From NCBI GenBank assembly GCA_900012615.1, contig LT009756.1, forward strand, positions 2,702,325 through 2,766,324: DNA of 64,000 nt, read 5' to 3'. This document shows positions 37,384-47,292 of this stretch, piece after piece; position 1 is the stretch's first letter, and each line of letters begins with the position of its first letter. The DNA comes from Agrobacterium genomosp. 13 str. CFBP 6927 (GTDB lineage Bacteria; Pseudomonadota; Alphaproteobacteria; Rhizobiales; Rhizobiaceae). The notes under the pieces were generated by a model. That model searched no databases. It was given only the letters and a program-made list of their open reading frames with translations, and was not told the origin of the DNA. A program made the translations under genes and the position numbers.

Positions 37384-38634
37384 TTACTCCGCCGCATCTT
37401 TCCGGCCAAACCGCTTTTCGATGTAATCGATCACAAGTGCTTCAAAATCGGCGGCGATATTGGGACCACGCAGGGTAAGCGCCTTTTCGCCGTCAATGAA
37501 GACCGGCGCGGTGGGGCTTTCGCCGGTTCCGGGCAGCGAAATGCCGATATCGGCATGTTTGCTTTCGCCGGGACCATTAACGATGCAGCCCATGACGGCA
37601 ACATTGAGCGCCTCGACGCCGGGATATTTTTCACGCCAGAGCGGCATGTTCTTGCGAATGTCGTTCTGGATGTTCTGCGCAAGTTCCTGAAAGACGGTGG
37701 ACGTGGTGCGCCCGCAGCCGGGACATGCCGCAACAACCGGAATGAACTGGCGAAAACCCATGACCTGCAGCAATTCCTGCGCCACCTGCACCTCGCGGGT
37801 GCGGTCGCCGTTCGGCTCCGGCGTCAGCGAAACGCGGATCGTGTCGCCGATGCCGTGCTGCAGCACGTAACCCATGGCGGCAGAAGAGGCGACGATGCCC
37901 TTGGAACCCATACCCGCCTCGGTAAGACCGAGATGCAGAGCGTGGTTGGACCGTTCCGACAACATGGAATAAACGGCGATCAGGTCCTGCACCTGGCTGA
38001 CCTTGGCGGAGAGAATGATGCGGTTGCGCGGCAGGCCGATCTCTTCGGCAAGTTCGGCGGAGATCAGCGCCGACTGAACGATGGCCTCGCGGGTGACCTG
38101 ACGGGCGGAGAGCGGAAAACCCTCCTCCTTGTTCCTGTCCATCAGCGCGGTCAGCAATTCCTGGTCAAGCGACCCCCAGTTGACACCGATGCGAACCGGC
38201 TTGTCATAGCGGATCGCCATTTCGATGATTTCGCCGAACTGTTTGTCCTTCTTGTCCTTGAAACCGACATTGCCCGGATTGATGCGATACTTCGCCAGCG
38301 CCTCGGCGCAGGCCGGGTGATCGGCCAGAAGCTTGTGGCCTATATAATGGAAATCGCCGATCAACGGCACATCCATACCAAGGCGCAGCAGCCGCTCGCG
38401 GATTTTCGGCACGGCTGCGGCGCTCTCATCCCGGTCGACGGTAATGCGCACCATTTCCGAACCGGCGCGGAAAAGTGCCGCCACCTGCTGCACGGTGGCA
38501 TCTATATCCGCCGTGTCGGTATTGGTCATCGACTGTACGACAACGGGCGCACCACCCCCCACGATGACGCCGCCCACGTCGACAGCGACGGATGCGCGGC
38601 GGGGCTTTGGATCGTAATCGGCATGTGACGTCAT
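37384..38634 (-). CDS. ispG: 4-hydroxy-3-methylbut-2-en-1-yl diphosphate synthase IspG
   Basis: [4Fe-4S] enzyme of the MEP isoprenoid pathway. The 416-residue protein has the barrel domain start [22 protein letters not shown] and the cluster cysteines in CPGCGRTTS and [12 protein letters not shown] at 38634 is chosen; the longer frame to 38706 has no ribosome binding site. With ispA nearby, two isoprenoid genes share the neighbourhood but are not in one operon. Confidence 0.97.
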   Translation of the reverse strand: MTSHADYDPKPRRASVAVDVGGVIVGGGAPVVVQSMTNTDTADIDATVQQVAALFRAGSEMVRITVDRDESAAAVPKIRERLLRLGMDVPLIGDFHYIGHKLLADHPACAEALAKYRINPGNVGFKDKKDKQFGEIIEMAIRYDKPVRIGVNWGSLDQELLTALMDRNKEEGFPLSARQVTREAIVQSALISAELAEEIGLPRNRIILSAKVSQVQDLIAVYSMLSERSNHALHLGLTEAGMGSKGIVASSAAMGYVLQHGIGDTIRVSLTPEPNGDRTREVQVAQELLQVMGFRQFIPVVAACPGCGRTTSTVFQELAQNIQNDIRKNMPLWREKYPGVEALNVAVMGCIVNGPGESKHADIGISLPGTGESPTAPVFIDGEKALTLRGPNIAADFEALVIDYIEKRFGRKDAAE

Positions 38635-38754
38635 GGCGGTCTCTGGAGCTTGCGGCAAGGTCTGGCAATTGAGGTGAAACAAGGGGGCCTGCTTGTCAAC
38701 ACCCAACGCATAAGAGCTTCTACTTTACCGCAATCATGGCAAAATTCGAGACGC

Positions 38755-39945
38755 CTATTCCTTGCCCGCACCATCCGCGTGCCGGGCGAGCCGCGAAAGC
38801 AGCAAAACCACCACATGCAGCAACGGCAGAGCGAGAAAGACGCTGGCAAGCCCGGTATGTTCGGCAATGAAGCCGATAGCCGAGGGCGCCACCAGAATGC
38901 CGGAATAACCCATGGTGGTGACGACCGACAGGCCGATGCCAGGCGCCAGTCCCGGCATATTGCCGGCCGCCGAAAAAGCGATCGGCACCATGTTGGAGAT
39001 ACCGATGCCGGCAATGGCGAAACCGATGATCACAAAAGTGGAATTTCCCGCAAGGCCGGCAATCAGAAGACCGGTGATCGACATGACCGAGCAGAAACGC
39101 AGGGTTCGGACGGCCCCGAACCTGTCGCGCACCAGATCGCCGGCAAAACGCATGATCGCCATGGTCATGGAAAATGCGGCGAAAGCGAAACCGGACTGCG
39201 AGACGGAAGCACCGAGTTCATTACGCAGATAAAGAGCGCCCCAATCGAGGATCGCACCTTCCGGGATCATCGAAAACAGCGCCATCAGGCCAATGATCCA
39301 CGGCAGGGGTGTCAGCGGCAAGCCGCCCTTCGGGCGCTCTTCCTCGGCGTGCGGACGATCCGCAAGAACACGCGGCCACGCAATAACCAGCAGGATAAGG
39401 GCGATAATCGTCAGCGCGATCGCATGCCCCTGAACGCCGATGGCTGTGATGAGGTAACCGCCAAGACCGGCGCCGATCAGGCCGCCGAGGCTCCAGAAGG
39501 CGTGGCACGACGACATGATGGCGCGGCGCATGTCACGCTCGACAGCCACGGCATTGGCGTTCATGGCGACATCCATGGCCCCCGTCAGTCCGCCAAACAG
39601 GAAAACCGCAATCACCCCCGCCCAGATCGTGCCCGCCCAGGAGATGAAAAGCAGTGTCGGCAGAAAGATTGCCGCAGTCACGAGGCTGACCGTGCGCGAT
39701 CCGAAACGGGCGATCTGGGAACCGGCGATCGGCATGAAAACCAGCGAACCAATACCAAAAACCAGAATGATCAGGCCAAGTGCACTCTCGCTGAGCGATA
39801 AACGCGCCGCAAATTCCGGAATCTTCGGAGCCCAAGACCCCATCATGAAACCGTTCATCAAAAACAGCAGGGACACGCCAAGCCTGTGACGCGTCAGATA
39901 GGATGAGCGCTTCACCGTCGGCGAAAATGTCGTGGGGCCATTCAT
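38755..39945 (-). CDS. MFS transporter (YbjJ-like)
   Basis: A 396-residue, 12-segment permease. Segments and motifs such as NGFMMGSWAPKIPEF and GGLTGAMDVAMNANAVAVE are like the YbjJ/sugar branch of the major facilitator superfamily. ATG at 39945 has AAGGA eight bases upstream; TTG at 39951 is less likely. It lies 12 bases after the DeoR gene, so the regulator and the permease form one unit. Substrate, probably a sugar or sugar-derived compound, is unknown. Confidence 0.88.
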   Translation of the reverse strand: MNGPTTFSPTVKRSSYLTRHRLGVSLLFLMNGFMMGSWAPKIPEFAARLSLSESALGLIILVFGIGSLVFMPIAGSQIARFGSRTVSLVTAAIFLPTLLFISWAGTIWAGVIAVFLFGGLTGAMDVAMNANAVAVERDMRRAIMSSCHAFWSLGGLIGAGLGGYLITAIGVQGHAIALTIIALILLVIAWPRVLADRPHAEEERPKGGLPLTPLPWIIGLMALFSMIPEGAILDWGALYLRNELGASVSQSGFAFAAFSMTMAIMRFAGDLVRDRFGAVRTLRFCSVMSITGLLIAGLAGNSTFVIIGFAIAGIGISNMVPIAFSAAGNMPGLAPGIGLSVVTTMGYSGILVAPSAIGFIAEHTGLASVFLALPLLHVVVLLLSRLARHADGAGKE

Positions 39946-39957
39946 CGGCAATATCCT

Positions 39958-40758
39958 TCAGACTTGACCATGGGAAAATCGAACGGCGTCATCATCGCCG
40001 CAATGAAGCTGTACGCCTCTTGCCGACAGCGCCTCGATCAGTGCCGGGTCGGCATCATGTTCGAGCACCAGGGAAAGAGGCGGTGAAAAATCATGCACGT
40101 GAAAGGCCGCGCGGTGGCCAAGCTTTTCCGTGGTAACGGCGGCGACAATCCGCTGGCTGGCGCTGCAGGCAAGCCGCTTGAACACCGCATCCTCGAAAAC
40201 ATCCGCCGACAGGCCGGTCTCCTCCGCAACGCCGCAAACGCCGAGAATGCACAGATCAGGCCGCATCAATTCCAGTTGCCTGAGCGCCATGGCGTCGATC
40301 GCAGCACCAACCGCCGGATCGACCTTGCCGCCGATCAGCACCAGATCGATATCGGCCCGCCCCGTGAGTTCAGCGGCAATGGCGGGCGTGTTCGTCACCA
40401 CGGTCAGGTTGATACCGGCGGGGATAGCTCTTGCAATGGCCAGATTGGTGGAGCCGGCATCGATGAAGACAACCATGCCTGGCTCGAGAAGCGGAACGGC
40501 TGCGCGCGCCAGAGAGGCCTTGCGGTCGGCATCCTCGGCAATCCGCGTCTTCAGCGGCACCGTTTTGCTATCTGAAAGCAGTGCTCCGCCATAAACGCGC
40601 AGGCATTCGCCACGTGCCGCCATCTCGCGCAGATCCCGGCGGACCGTATCTTCGGAAACGCCGAAATTCTGGGCCAGATCCTGCGCAAGCACACGACCGC
40701 TTTGCCGCAGCTGCGCGAGAATGAGCGCCTGCCGCTCGCTGACAAAATGATCGCTCAT
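39958..40758 (-). CDS. DeoR-family transcriptional regulator
   Basis: A 266-residue sugar-type repressor. The N-terminal helix-turn-helix (SERQALILAQLRQSGRVLAQDLAQNF, then VSEDTVRRDLREM) spans about residues 7-55. The C-terminal sensor domain has the DAGSTNLAIARAI and NTPAIAAEL motifs of the phosphosugar-binding fold. It precedes the MFS gene and likely controls both. Phased repeats in front of its start are a candidate operator. Confidence 0.93.
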   Translation of the reverse strand: MSDHFVSERQALILAQLRQSGRVLAQDLAQNFGVSEDTVRRDLREMAARGECLRVYGGALLSDSKTVPLKTRIAEDADRKASLARAAVPLLEPGMVVFIDAGSTNLAIARAIPAGINLTVVTNTPAIAAELTGRADIDLVLIGGKVDPAVGAAIDAMALRQLELMRPDLCILGVCGVAEETGLSADVFEDAVFKRLACSASQRIVAAVTTEKLGHRAAFHVHDFSPPLSLVLEHDADPALIEALSARGVQLHCGDDDAVRFSHGQV

Positions 40759-40829
40759 GGAAACTCATGCATAAACAGGAATAAACGTGCACGAACAGGC
40801 ATATTCGAGTTTCGACGAATACGCAACAG
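40759..40829 (-). promoter_or_regulatory. Candidate DeoR operator region
   Basis: Three adjacent 10-base units start at 40771, 40781 and 40791: ATAAACAGGA, ATAAACGTGC and ACGAACAGGC. They share an A-x-x-A-A-C core at a 10-base spacing, one helical turn. A separate inverted repeat, TATTCG/CGAATA, lies at 40802-40821. The repeats begin 13 bases upstream of the deoR-type start codon. DeoR regulators often bind such direct repeats. Confidence 0.5.
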
Positions 40830-40855
40830 CAAAACGCCCGCCGAAAGGCGGGCGT
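40830..40855 (-). terminator. pyc terminator
   Basis: A perfect 9-base stem, ACGCCCGCC and GGCGGGCGT with a four-base loop, read on the minus strand and followed by TTTT (40830-40833). It lies 31 bases after the pyc stop. Confidence 0.85.
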
Positions 40856-40885
40856 CTAACTCGTAACTGACGATGGCAAACGCCC

Positions 40886-43800
40886 TTATTCGGCGTATGA
40901 TATCAGCAGATCCTTGGCGTCGATCTGATCGCCTGGCTTGACGAGAACTTCGGCGATCTTGCCCTCGCGCTCGGCATGAAGCGCCGTTTCCATCTTCATG
41001 GCTTCGATGGAGAGCAGCACGTCGCCGGCCTTGACCTCCTGTCCCTGATTGATAAAGACGCGGCTGATCACGCCCGGCATAGGCGCACCGATATGCGTGC
41101 CGTTGCCGAGTTCCGCCTTGCGGCGCACGGCGGAACCGGAAGCGCCATGGGCACGGTCCGGCACCTTGATTCGGCGGGGCTGACCATTGATCTCGAAGAA
41201 GACTGTCACCATGCCCTTGTCGTCAGTGCCGGATGAAGCCTGATTGACGATAACCAGCGTTTTACCGCGTTCAATATCGGCAAACAGCTCCTCACCGTCC
41301 TCCATGCCGTAGAAGTAGGCATCGGTAGGCAGCACGGAAACGGGACCATAGGTCTCGGCGGTAAGCGCGAAGTCGGTGAACACCTTCGGATACATCAGAT
41401 AGGACGCGAACTCGAAATCGTCGACCTTGCGCTCCAGCTTCGTCTCGATCGTCTTTCTTTCAGCATCGAGATCGGCATCCGCCAGCAGCGAACCAGGACG
41501 AACCGTGTAGGGAGCCTCGCCTTTCAGCGCCTTTTTCTGGAGGGCCTCCGGCCAGCCACCCGGTGACTGCCCAAGATCGCCCTTCAGCATCGACACCACG
41601 GAGTCAGGGAAAGACACCTCACGGTCGGGATTTTCAACATCGGCAACCGTCAGATCCTGGCTCACCATCATCAGCGCCATATCGCCGACGACCTTGGAAG
41701 ACGGCGTTACCTTGACGATATCGCCGAACATCCGGTTGGCATCTGCATAGGCCTGCGCCACCTCGTGCCAGCGGCTCTCGAGACCGAGCGAGCGGGCCTG
41801 TTCCTTGAGATTGGTGAACTGCCCGCCCGGCATTTCATGCAGATAGACTTCCGAGGCTGGTCCCTTCAGATCGCTTTCAAAAGCCGCATATTGATTGCGC
41901 ACGGCCTCCCAGTAGAAGGAAATGCGGCGGATCCATTCGGTATCGAGACCCGTATCCCGTTCCGACCCCGCCAGCGCCTCCACGATGGAGCCGAGGCATG
42001 GCTGCGACGTGTTGCCGGAGAAGGCATCCATCGCCGCATCCACGGCATCAACGCCCGCGTCCACGGCCGCAAGAACAGTCGCGGCGGAAATGCCTGACGT
42101 ATCATGGGTGTGGAAATGGATCGGCAGACCGGTCGCCTCACGCAGCGCCTTGAACAGGACCTTCGCGGCCGCCGGTTTCAACAGGCCCGCCATATCCTTG
42201 ACGGCGATGATATGCGCACCGGCCTTTTCCAGCTCAGCGGCGAGGCTGGTATAATATTTGAGATCGTATTTCGGGCGCGCCGAATTCAGCAGATCGCCGG
42301 TATAGCAGATGGTCGCCTCGCAGAGCTTGTTCTCCTCGGCGATCGCATCCATCGAGACGCGCATATTCTCCACCCAGTTCAGGCAGTCGAAGACGCGGAA
42401 AAGATCGACCCCGCCCCTTGCTGCCTGACGAACGAAATATTTCACGACGTTGTCGGGATAGTTCTTGTAACCGACGCCGTTTGCGCCGCGCAGCAGCATT
42501 TGCAGCAGCAGGTTCGGCGCGCCTTCGCGGATCAGGGCAAGGCGCTCCCATGGGTCTTCAGTCAGGAAGCGCATGGAGACATCGAAGGTCGCGCCGCCCC
42601 AGCATTCCAGCGACAGAAGCTCAGGCAGTGCCTTGGCATAAACGCTGGCGACGCGGGCGATATCATGCGTGCGAACGCGGGTGGCCAGAAGCGACTGGTG
42701 CCCGTCGCGCATGGTCGTGTCGGTGACCAGCACACGCTTTTCATTGCGCATCCAGTCCGCAAAGCCTTTCGGGCCGAGCTTGTCCAGCAGCTGCTTGGTG
42801 CCGTCGGGCGTCGGCGCATCGATATAGGGCACGACGGGCTTTGCCGCCTTTTCGGACGGCCTGGCGCGACCCTTGGTTTCCGGGTGGCCGTTGACCGTCA
42901 CATCGGCAAGATAGGTCAGAAGCTTGGTGGCGCGGTCCTGACGCTTGACCTGTGCGAAGAGCTCCGGCGTCGAATCGATGAAACGCGTCGTATAGGTATT
43001 GTTGCGAAAGCTGTCGTGACCGATGATGGCTTCGAGGAAGGTCAGGTTGGTGGCGACGCCGCGGATACGGAATTCGCGCAGCGCGCGGTCCATGCGGTTG
43101 ATCGCCTCATCCGGTCGCGGCGCCCAGGCCGTCACCTTGACGAGCAGCGGATCGTAATAGCGAGTAATGACAGCACCGGTATAGGACGTGCCGCCGTCCA
43201 GACGGATGCCGAAGCCCGAAGCGGAACGGTAAGCGGTGATACGGCCATAATCCGGAATGAAGTTGTGTTCCGGATCTTCCGTGGTGATGCGGCACTGCAG
43301 CGCATGCCCGTTGAGGCGGATATCTTCCTGCTTCGGCACGCCCGATTCCGGCGTGCCGATTGCGGCCCCTTCCAGAATATGGATTTGCGCCTTGACGATA
43401 TCGATACCGGTCACGACTTCGGTGACGGTATGTTCCACCTGAATGCGTGGATTGACCTCGATGAAGTAGAATTTGCCGGTATCGGCATCCATCAGATATT
43501 CGACAGTGCCGGCGCCGATATAATTGGTCGCGGCTGCGATCTTCAGCGAATAGGCCGCCAGTTCCTGGCGCTGCGCTTCGCTGAGATAAGGTGCCGGCGC
43601 ACGCTCGACTACTTTTTGATTGCGACGCTGGATCGAACAATCGCGCTCGAACAGATGTACGACATTGCCATGGGTATCGCCGAGAACCTGGCTCTCGACG
43701 TGGCGGGCGCGCTCGACCAGTTTTTCGAGATAGACCTCGTCCTTGCCGAAGGCGGCCTTCGCCTCGCGCTTGGCCTCGGTCACCTCACGCGCCAGGTCTT

Positions 43801-44347
43801 CCTTTTTGCGGATGGCGCGCATGCCGCGGCCGCCGCCGCCCCAGGAGGCCTTCAGCATGACGGGATAGCCGATTTCCTCGGCCATGCGCTCCACTTCGGA
43901 TATATCGTCCGGTAGCGGATCGGTGGCGGGAACGACGGGCACATCAACAGAAATCGCCAGATTGCGGGCAGCCACCTTATTACCGAGCTGGCGCATCGTA
44001 TCCGCGGTCGGTCCAATGAAGGTTATGCCGGCCTTGTTGCAGGCCTCCACGAATTCCGGGCTTTCCGACAGAAGGCCGTAACCGGGATGGATCGCGTCGG
44101 CTCCGGAAAGCTTGGCAACGCGGATAACCTCTTCGATCGAAAGATAACTTTCAATCGGCCCCATATCCTTGGCGAGATGTGGCCCTCTGCCGACCTGATA
44201 GGATTCGTCCGCCTTGAAGCGGTGCAAAGACAGCTTGTCCTCTTCCGCCCAAATCGCAACGGTTTTAATCCCAAGCTCGTTGGCTGCCCGGAAAACGCGG
44301 ATCGCAATTTCGGATCGGTTGGCAACAAGTATTTTCGATATTTTCAA
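40886..44347 (-). CDS. pyc: Pyruvate carboxylase
   Basis: Biotin enzyme making oxaloacetate from pyruvate, 1153 residues in one chain. Order of domains: biotin carboxylase (about 1-460, GGGRGMRAI ATP loop and VEVNPRIQVEHTVTEV), carboxyltransferase (about 540-840, RDGHQSLLATR, and HFHTHDTSG metal site), a linker/tetramerisation domain, and the biotin carrier domain with AMKMETAL, biotinylated Lys1118. The start is TTG at 44347 with GGGGAG six bases before it, matching rhizobial Pyc N-termini; a TTG at 44368 is the alternative. It is monocistronic, with a terminator downstream. Confidence 0.97.
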   Translation of the reverse strand: MKISKILVANRSEIAIRVFRAANELGIKTVAIWAEEDKLSLHRFKADESYQVGRGPHLAKDMGPIESYLSIEEVIRVAKLSGADAIHPGYGLLSESPEFVEACNKAGITFIGPTADTMRQLGNKVAARNLAISVDVPVVPATDPLPDDISEVERMAEEIGYPVMLKASWGGGGRGMRAIRKKEDLAREVTEAKREAKAAFGKDEVYLEKLVERARHVESQVLGDTHGNVVHLFERDCSIQRRNQKVVERAPAPYLSEAQRQELAAYSLKIAAATNYIGAGTVEYLMDADTGKFYFIEVNPRIQVEHTVTEVVTGIDIVKAQIHILEGAAIGTPESGVPKQEDIRLNGHALQCRITTEDPEHNFIPDYGRITAYRSASGFGIRLDGGTSYTGAVITRYYDPLLVKVTAWAPRPDEAINRMDRALREFRIRGVATNLTFLEAIIGHDSFRNNTYTTRFIDSTPELFAQVKRQDRATKLLTYLADVTVNGHPETKGRARPSEKAAKPVVPYIDAPTPDGTKQLLDKLGPKGFADWMRNEKRVLVTDTTMRDGHQSLLATRVRTHDIARVASVYAKALPELLSLECWGGATFDVSMRFLTEDPWERLALIREGAPNLLLQMLLRGANGVGYKNYPDNVVKYFVRQAARGGVDLFRVFDCLNWVENMRVSMDAIAEENKLCEATICYTGDLLNSARPKYDLKYYTSLAAELEKAGAHIIAVKDMAGLLKPAAAKVLFKALREATGLPIHFHTHDTSGISAATVLAAVDAGVDAVDAAMDAFSGNTSQPCLGSIVEALAGSERDTGLDTEWIRRISFYWEAVRNQYAAFESDLKGPASEVYLHEMPGGQFTNLKEQARSLGLESRWHEVAQAYADANRMFGDIVKVTPSSKVVGDMALMMVSQDLTVADVENPDREVSFPDSVVSMLKGDLGQSPGGWPEALQKKALKGEAPYTVRPGSLLADADLDAERKTIETKLERKVDDFEFASYLMYPKVFTDFALTAETYGPVSVLPTDAYFYGMEDGEELFADIERGKTLVIVNQASSGTDDKGMVTVFFEINGQPRRIKVPDRAHGASGSAVRRKAELGNGTHIGAPMPGVISRVFINQGQEVKAGDVLLSIEAMKMETALHAEREGKIAEVLVKPGDQIDAKDLLISYAE

Positions 44348-44453
44348 GACGGTCTCCCCACACGCCAAAACAAAATTTCTGCTGCACTGCGGAATTAAGC
44401 AGCAAAACCCGGTCTTGGAAAGGGCAATTCGGGAGAGAACCGTCCTGTCGCCG

Positions 44454-45191
44454 CTAGCTCAGCAAGCCATGGCGAAAAGCAAGCGCGACCGTATGCTGCC
44501 GGTTCTTGGCGCTGAACCGGCGCTGGATTCCGTTGATATACCAGTCGACCGTGTGGTTGGAGATCGATAGCTGGCGTCCGATTTCCGTCGAGGTCATGCC
44601 GTCCGCCATCAGCGTCAGCACTTCCATTTCCCGTTTTGTAAGCTCGAGAGCGGAAACGTCCGGGCCATTGTTGAGGCCATGGGCCTGACCCGAAAGGTCG
44701 AGCAGGCGCCAGAACACGGCACGCGTGGCCGCATCCAGCAGCTCCACCTGAAGCAAAGGCAATTGCCGGTCCTGGCCGCCAATGAACACCGCGCCGATAA
44801 ATCCCGCGCGTCCGTGCACGGGAAAGGCATAACCGCCCTGCAGGCCATATCGACCGGCATCGTTAAAAAAGACGCTCGCCCTTTTTCGATGCATGGCGCG
44901 GGGCAGGCCCTCCAGGGCCTCTTTCCACTGGAACGGCTTGTGGACCATGCCGATCACTTTACGGACGGGATCGACGAGATTGTATTTCTTGGCCCTGTAG
45001 ACCTCGATCCAGCCTTCCGGCAGATGTTGTGCGAGAATCTGGCCGGTGGAGGCAAGCTCCCCGGTCATCCGCCTGCTGACAAGGAAGTATTCGAAACCAT
45101 ATTCGCGAATAAGGGTCACGAATTCGGAACGAACGCGGTCGGCGCTTCCCGCCTGGTAACATGCAGAGATGAAGTGAAGAATATCATGCAT
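44454..45191 (-). CDS. LuxR-type regulator with autoinducer-binding domain (solo)
   Basis: A 245-residue regulator. The N-terminal autoinducer domain has the acyl-homoserine-lactone contacts Trp61, Tyr65, Asp74 and Trp89 at the same relative spacing as TraR W57, Y61, D70 and W85. The C-terminal GerE helix-turn-helix (about 180-240) has LTKREMEVLTLMADGMTSTEIG. No luxI-type synthase lies within the window, so it is a LuxR solo here. It is divergent from chvA across a 337-base gap and could act on it, which is inference. Confidence 0.92.
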   Translation of the reverse strand: MHDILHFISACYQAGSADRVRSEFVTLIREYGFEYFLVSRRMTGELASTGQILAQHLPEGWIEVYRAKKYNLVDPVRKVIGMVHKPFQWKEALEGLPRAMHRKRASVFFNDAGRYGLQGGYAFPVHGRAGFIGAVFIGGQDRQLPLLQVELLDAATRAVFWRLLDLSGQAHGLNNGPDVSALELTKREMEVLTLMADGMTSTEIGRQLSISNHTVDWYINGIQRRFSAKNRQHTVALAFRHGLLS

Positions 45192-45528
45192 AAAGACACA
45201 TGGCCCGGAACTTGGCTTGAAAGGAATGACCGAAGGACATGGTCCCGCGATGACGTCATGTTACTCGGGCGCCGGTCGGATGAGATTGATCATGTCATCG
45301 TTAGCAATCCCTGAAACGAACATGCAAAATCTTGTGACGGCGTCCCCTGGAGATATCGGGTTCGTTTTTTTCGGTTCGCATGCGCGGTCAGTTTGTTAAG
45401 CCGCCATTCAGACAGAAAGAGCGATAATTACACAAATTTCGCCGTCTCATGCAACCTTGCTAAAGAAGCATTGCCTTGAGACCGAACAATCAACCGCTCG
45501 AAAAAGATGCCCGGACTGGATTGAAAAT
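45192..45528. other. Divergent intergenic region, luxR-type gene / chvA
   Basis: A 337-base gap that must hold promoters for both genes. The part nearest chvA (about 45390-45470) is AT-richer and includes GATAAT at about 45423. I found no convincing dyad that would serve as a lux box. The longer chvA-frame start at 45457 falls in this region but is not supported. Confidence 0.4.
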
Positions 45529-47292
45529 TTGACTTTGTTTCAGGTTTACACACGCGCTCTGCGCTATCTGACCGTACATAAATGGCGTGTGACGGTGGTT
45601 GTCATCGCCAACGTCATTCTTGCGGCGATCACCATTGCCGAACCCGTGCTGTTCGGCCGGATCATCGACGCCATTTCTTCCGGCACCAACGTCACGCCCA
45701 TTCTCATTCTCTGGGCGGGTTTCGGCGTCTTCAATACCGTCGCTTACGTTGCTGTCGCCCGCGAGGCGGACCGGCTGGCGCATGGCCGCCGCGCGACGCT
45801 GCTGACGGAAGCCTTCGGGCGCATCATTTCGATGCCGCTCTCCTGGCACCATCAGCGCGGCACGTCCAACGCCCTGCATACGTTGCTGCGCGCCAGCGAG
45901 ACGCTGTTCGGCCTCTGGTTGGAATTCATGCGCACCCATCTGGCAACCTTCGTGGCACTCGTGCTGCTTGTCCCGACAGCCATGTCCATGGACCTGCGCC
46001 TCAGCTTCGTTCTGATTGGCCTCGGCATCGTCTACTGGTTCATCGGCAAATGGGTGATGGGCCGCACCAAGGACGGCCAGGCTTCGGTCGAAGAGCACTA
46101 TCACAGCGTTTTTGCCCATGTCAGCGATTCCATCAGCAACGTGTCGGTGCTGCATAGCTACAACCGCATCGAAGCCGAAACGAAGGCGCTGAAATCCTTC
46201 ACCGAGAAGCTGCTGAGCGCCCAATATCCGGTGCTTGACTGGTGGGCTTTCGCCAGCGCGCTGAACCGTACGGCCTCCACCGTTTCAATGATGATCATCC
46301 TCGTCATCGGCACGGTATTGGTGAAGAACGGCGAGTTGCGCGTCGGCGACGTCATTGCCTTCATCGGTTTTGCCAATCTCCTGATCGGCCGTCTCGACCA
46401 GATGCGCCAGTTCGTGACGCAGATTTTCGAGGCCCGCGCCAAGCTCGAGGATTTCTTCGTGCTGGAGGATTCCGTCAAGGAACGGGAAGAGCCGGGCGAT
46501 GCCCGCGAATTGTCCAATGTCTCCGGCACGGTGGAGTTCCGCAACATCAATTTCGGCTTCGCCAACACCAAGCAGGGCGTCCACGACATCTCGTTCACCG
46601 CCAAGGCCGGACAGACCATTGCAATCGTCGGGCCGACAGGTGCGGGCAAGACCACGCTCATCAACCTTCTGCAGCGTGTCTACGATCCGGATTCCGGCCA
46701 GATTCTGATCGATGGAACCGATATTTCCACGGTGACCAAGAATTCGCTCAGAAACTCCATCGCCACCGTGTTTCAGGATGCCGGCCTTTTGAACCGTTCC
46801 ATCCGTGAGAACATCCGCCTCGGCCGCGAATCGGCCACGGACGCGGAAGTGATGGAAGCGGCAGCCGCCGCGGCAGCGACGGATTTCATCGATAGTCGCA
46901 TCAATGGCTACCTGACGCAGGTGGGCGAACGCGGCAACCGCCTGTCCGGCGGCGAACGCCAGCGCATCGCCATCGCCCGCGCCATTCTGAAGAACGCCCC
47001 CATTCTGGTTCTCGATGAGGCAACCAGCGCACTGGACGTGGAAACCGAAGCACGCGTGAAGGCCGCGGTGGACGCGCTCAGAATGAATCGCACGACCTTC
47101 ATCATCGCCCACCGTCTTTCCACGGTTCGCGATGCCGATCTGGTGCTGTTCCTCGATCAGGGCCGTATCATCGAAAAGGGCACATTTGATGAACTCAGCC
47201 AACGCGGCGGACGCTTCACCTCGCTGCTGCGCACCAGCGGCCTTTTGACGGAAGACGAAGGCCAGCCACGGCCGAAAGCCATCGCTTCCTGA
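45529..47292 (+). CDS. chvA: Cyclic beta-1,2-glucan ABC exporter ChvA/NdvA
   Basis: Exports cyclic beta-1,2-glucan to the periplasm; needed for plant attachment and virulence in Agrobacterium. The 587-residue protein joins a six-segment membrane domain (about 1-310) to an ATPase with Walker A GPTGAGKTT, signature LSGGERQR and Walker B ILVLDEATSALD. The start is TTG at 45529, giving the known N-terminus TLFQVYTRALRYLTVHKW; the frame upstream to 45457 is not used. It converges on chvB, whose product makes the glucan. Confidence 0.97.
   Translation: MTLFQVYTRALRYLTVHKWRVTVVVIANVILAAITIAEPVLFGRIIDAISSGTNVTPILILWAGFGVFNTVAYVAVAREADRLAHGRRATLLTEAFGRIISMPLSWHHQRGTSNALHTLLRASETLFGLWLEFMRTHLATFVALVLLVPTAMSMDLRLSFVLIGLGIVYWFIGKWVMGRTKDGQASVEEHYHSVFAHVSDSISNVSVLHSYNRIEAETKALKSFTEKLLSAQYPVLDWWAFASALNRTASTVSMMIILVIGTVLVKNGELRVGDVIAFIGFANLLIGRLDQMRQFVTQIFEARAKLEDFFVLEDSVKEREEPGDARELSNVSGTVEFRNINFGFANTKQGVHDISFTAKAGQTIAIVGPTGAGKTTLINLLQRVYDPDSGQILIDGTDISTVTKNSLRNSIATVFQDAGLLNRSIRENIRLGRESATDAEVMEAAAAAAATDFIDSRINGYLTQVGERGNRLSGGERQRIAIARAILKNAPILVLDEATSALDVETEARVKAAVDALRMNRTTFIIAHRLSTVRDADLVLFLDQGRIIEKGTFDELSQRGGRFTSLLRTSGLLTEDEGQPRPKAIAS

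Noticed and set aside
45192-45528. lux box upstream of chvA
   Set aside because: I looked for an 18-20-base dyad and found none that is convincing.
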